Of a DNA stretch of 7,800 bases, positions 6,905-7,800 are shown one piece after another (positions within the stretch are counted from its first letter, which is position 1; each line of letters opens with the position of its first letter). Both the position numbers and the translations under genes were made by a program. The DNA comes from CAZEIW01 sp964512305 (lineage in GTDB: Bacteria; Pseudomonadota; Gammaproteobacteria; Burkholderiales; Burkholderiaceae_F): contig CAZEIW010000202.1 of the NCBI GenBank assembly GCA_964512305.1, positions 1 through 7,800 of the forward strand, written 5' to 3'. Below the pieces are notes generated by a model. It worked only from the letters and a program-made list of their open reading frames with translations, did not search any database and was not told the origin of the DNA.

Positions 6905-6928
6905 CGGGTGGCGCGACAAGGGTACTGT
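6901..6928 (+). promoter_or_regulatory. Putative sigma70-type promoter before the leader/protease region
   Basis: TTGACG (6901-6906, 5 of 6 to consensus) and TACTGT (6923-6928, 4 of 6) are separated by 16 bp in a locally less GC-rich stretch. Transcription would begin near 6935. It is the best promoter-like match I see outside coding sequence on the plus strand. The competing reading is that AAGGG (6918-6922) inside it is a ribosome binding site for a small gene starting at 6930; both cannot hold for the same transcript. Confidence 0.45.
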
Positions 6929-6929
6929 G

Positions 6930-7070
6930 ATGTCCATGCACCGGCACCAGCCGGAGCATTTCTCCCGCTGTAATGGCGGGCTGCAGCAGATGGCGGGTGA
7001 AGACCCGGCATCGTCGAAACGGCGCGGCGGAAACGACTGCGCCGTTTCTTATTTCATGACGCCGCAATGA
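6930..7070 (+). CDS. Candidate 46-residue small protein upstream of the protease gene
   Basis: The frame starts at ATG 6930, 7 nt after an AAGGG, and its TGA stop shares ATGA with the start of the downstream protease gene. That gene has no ribosome binding site of its own, so coupling would explain its translation. Hand-counted G+C by codon position is 28, 23 and 34 of 46 (first, second, third), the order expected of coding DNA in a GC-rich genome. The peptide is hydrophilic, with His residues near the start, two cysteines (14 and 37) and a basic SSKRRGG (28-34). There is no signal peptide or membrane segment and I recognise no family. The frame is open upstream to ATG 6807, so a longer product is possible. 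Against it, a terminator-like hairpin lies in its last third and a promoter overlaps its start. It may be a leader peptide, a real small gene, or chance. Confidence 0.35.
   Translation: MSMHRHQPEHFSRCNGGLQQMAGEDPASSKRRGGNDCAVSYFMTPQ
6935..7055 (+). ncRNA. Candidate structured leader RNA or small RNA with its own terminator
   Basis: Between the putative promoter and the protease start lie four non-overlapping inverted repeats: CCGGC-ACCA-GCCGG (6941-6954); CCCGC with a 7-nt loop and GCGGG (6964-6980); CGGGT-GAAG-ACCCG (6994-7007); and a 10-bp perfect stem (7016-7048) followed by TTATTT. A transcript of about 120 nt would result. I could not match it to a riboswitch or small RNA that I know (considered: glycine, both c-di-GMP classes, guanidine, fluoride, TPP, 6S and SRP RNA). 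Short GC-rich stems arise readily in such DNA, so the series may be partly chance; the terminal stem is the strongest element. Confidence 0.3.
7016..7054 (+). terminator. Intrinsic-terminator-like hairpin just before the protease start
   Basis: Perfect 10-bp arms GAAACGGCGC (7016-7025) and GCGCCGTTTC (7039-7048) enclose a 13-nt loop and are followed by TTATTTC. Stem and T-rich tail fit a rho-independent terminator, although the loop is long and the tail is interrupted. It ends about 12 bp before the ATG at 7067, so it would either end a small RNA or act as an attenuator of the protease gene. It could also terminate read-through from the pqi-prsW operon. Confidence 0.55.
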
Positions 7071-7800
7071 TCGAGCCGCTGCTCCTGACCGCGACCAAGA
7101 TCTCGACGTTCACCGGCGTCCGAATGCTCACGAACGCAAGCGGCTTCTTTTTTTCACGGGAAGACCGGTTGTTTCTCGTGACGAGCCGCCACGTCCTGAT
7201 CGACGAACCGAGCAGCCATTTCCCGGACCGCATTGAGATCGAGCTTCACGTGGACGAGGCGAACCTGACCCAGTCGGTCGGCTTTTCGGTGCCGCTGTAC
7301 CGCGATGCGAAAAGTGTCTGGAGGCAGGGCAAGGACGCCTCGGGCGAGATCGACGTGGCGGTCATCGAGCTCGATCGGTCCGCACTTCCGGATCCGGTGA
7401 CTCTGCAGGCATTCACCCCGGAGCACCTGCAGGCATCCCTGGATGAAATCGAGGTCGGCGATTCGCTTCTCATCGTCGGCTTTCCTCTGGGCTTCCACGA
7501 CACGCTGCACCACCTGCCGGTGGTTCGCCAGGCGGTCATCGCGTCCTCCTTCGGGCTGCGTTTTCAAGGTCAGGGGTTCTTTCTCACCGATGCCCGCACG
7601 CATCGCGGCACCAGCGGAGCGCCGGTCGTGGCGCGCGCCTCGGCTTCGGATCTCACCGGCAGTCCGCTGCGGTGGAAGCTGCTCGGCGTGCACTCGGCGA
7701 GGATGGACATGCGCTCGCGCGACGAGCAAGTGGACGAGTCGCTTGGATTGAACTGCGCGTGGTACGCGGACATCCTGATGACGCTCACTCGGAAGGACGG
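7067..7800 (+). CDS. Cytosolic trypsin-like serine protease, 3' end outside the window
   Basis: The frame is open from ATG 7067 to the window end, giving 244 residues and continuing beyond. It has a chymotrypsin/HtrA-type fold pattern: SGFFF (25-29), the catalytic histidine in VTSRHVL (His42), the aspartate in IDVAVIEL (Asp96), GDSLLIVGFPLG (131-142), and the nucleophile in RGTSGAPV (Ser183). The oxyanion GTSG and the LLGVHSAR strand after it are also present, so the triad looks complete. There is no signal peptide or membrane helix: the protein begins directly with the first strand, so it probably acts in the cytoplasm, unlike DegP/DegS. Upstream in-frame codons give no ATG, GTG or TTG before a stop at 6998. 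There is no clear ribosome binding site; the start overlaps a small reading frame in ATGA and follows a terminator-like hairpin. The substrate is unknown, and a C-terminal effector domain may lie outside the window. Confidence 0.82.
   Translation, partial: MIEPLLLTATKISTFTGVRMLTNASGFFFSREDRLFLVTSRHVLIDEPSSHFPDRIEIELHVDEANLTQSVGFSVPLYRDAKSVWRQGKDASGEIDVAVIELDRSALPDPVTLQAFTPEHLQASLDEIEVGDSLLIVGFPLGFHDTLHHLPVVRQAVIASSFGLRFQGQGFFLTDARTHRGTSGAPVVARASASDLTGSPLRWKLLGVHSARMDMRSRDEQVDESLGLNCAWYADILMTLTRKD

Noticed and set aside
6941..7007. CRISPR array or tandem repeat
   Set aside because: The hairpins differ in sequence and spacing; there are no repeated units.
5623..7011. Minus-strand open frame of 462 codons over pqiC end, prsW and the leader
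   Set aside because: It is antisense to prsW, which has clear protease motifs and operon coupling. The predicted protein is His/Arg/Gly-rich with no recognisable fold.
6935..7055. Known riboswitch (glycine, c-di-GMP, guanidine, fluoride, TPP) or 6S/SRP RNA
   Set aside because: The conserved core sequences of these classes, as I recall them, are absent; only generic short hairpins and a terminator-like stem are seen.

Overview
The window is high-GC, densely packed bacterial DNA. It most resembles a Gram-negative proteobacterium, plausibly a betaproteobacterium or a related lineage. This rests on a periplasmic sulfite dehydrogenase pair, an outer-membrane-type lipoprotein, and a PqiABC (paraquat-inducible / MCE) envelope lipid-transport cluster. 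No species can be named from the sequence. No rRNA, tRNA, CRISPR array, insertion sequence or phage gene was seen.

Layout. (1) 1-584, plus strand: the 3' end of a membrane sensor protein, with the tail of an extracellular sensing domain, one membrane helix and a PAS domain. It ends without any output domain. (2) 569-2093, minus strand: sorA-sorB, a Tat-exported molybdopterin sulfite dehydrogenase and its small c-type cytochrome. sorB converges on the sensor gene and the two overlap by 16 bp. (3) 2094-2229: a 136-bp divergent intergenic region. (4) 2230-6843, plus strand: a five-gene operon in which every junction overlaps by 4 or 8 bp. It holds two half-size PqiA proteins, the three-MCE-domain protein PqiB, the lipoprotein PqiC, and a PrsW-family membrane protease fused to the operon by a GTGA overlap. 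(5) 6844-7066: a short region with an inverted repeat over a good sigma70-like promoter, four successive hairpins and a terminator-like structure. The terminator ends about 12 bp before the next start codon. A 46-codon reading frame runs through the same region and ends in an ATGA overlap with the next gene. (6) 7067 to beyond 7800, plus strand: the N-terminal 244 residues of a trypsin-fold serine protease with an intact His-Asp-Ser triad and no signal peptide.

How the parts fit. SorAB would oxidise sulfite in the periplasm and pass electrons to cytochrome c. PqiA1/PqiA2/PqiB/PqiC should form an inner-membrane to outer-membrane bridge for lipids or other hydrophobic molecules. The tightly coupled PrsW protease suggests that proteolysis is linked to this envelope machine, either as quality control or as signalling.

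The least explained part is 6879-7070. It looks like a regulated leader (operator, promoter, structured RNA, terminator) in front of the cytosolic protease, or alternatively a small upstream coding gene coupled to it. The sequence alone does not decide between the two.
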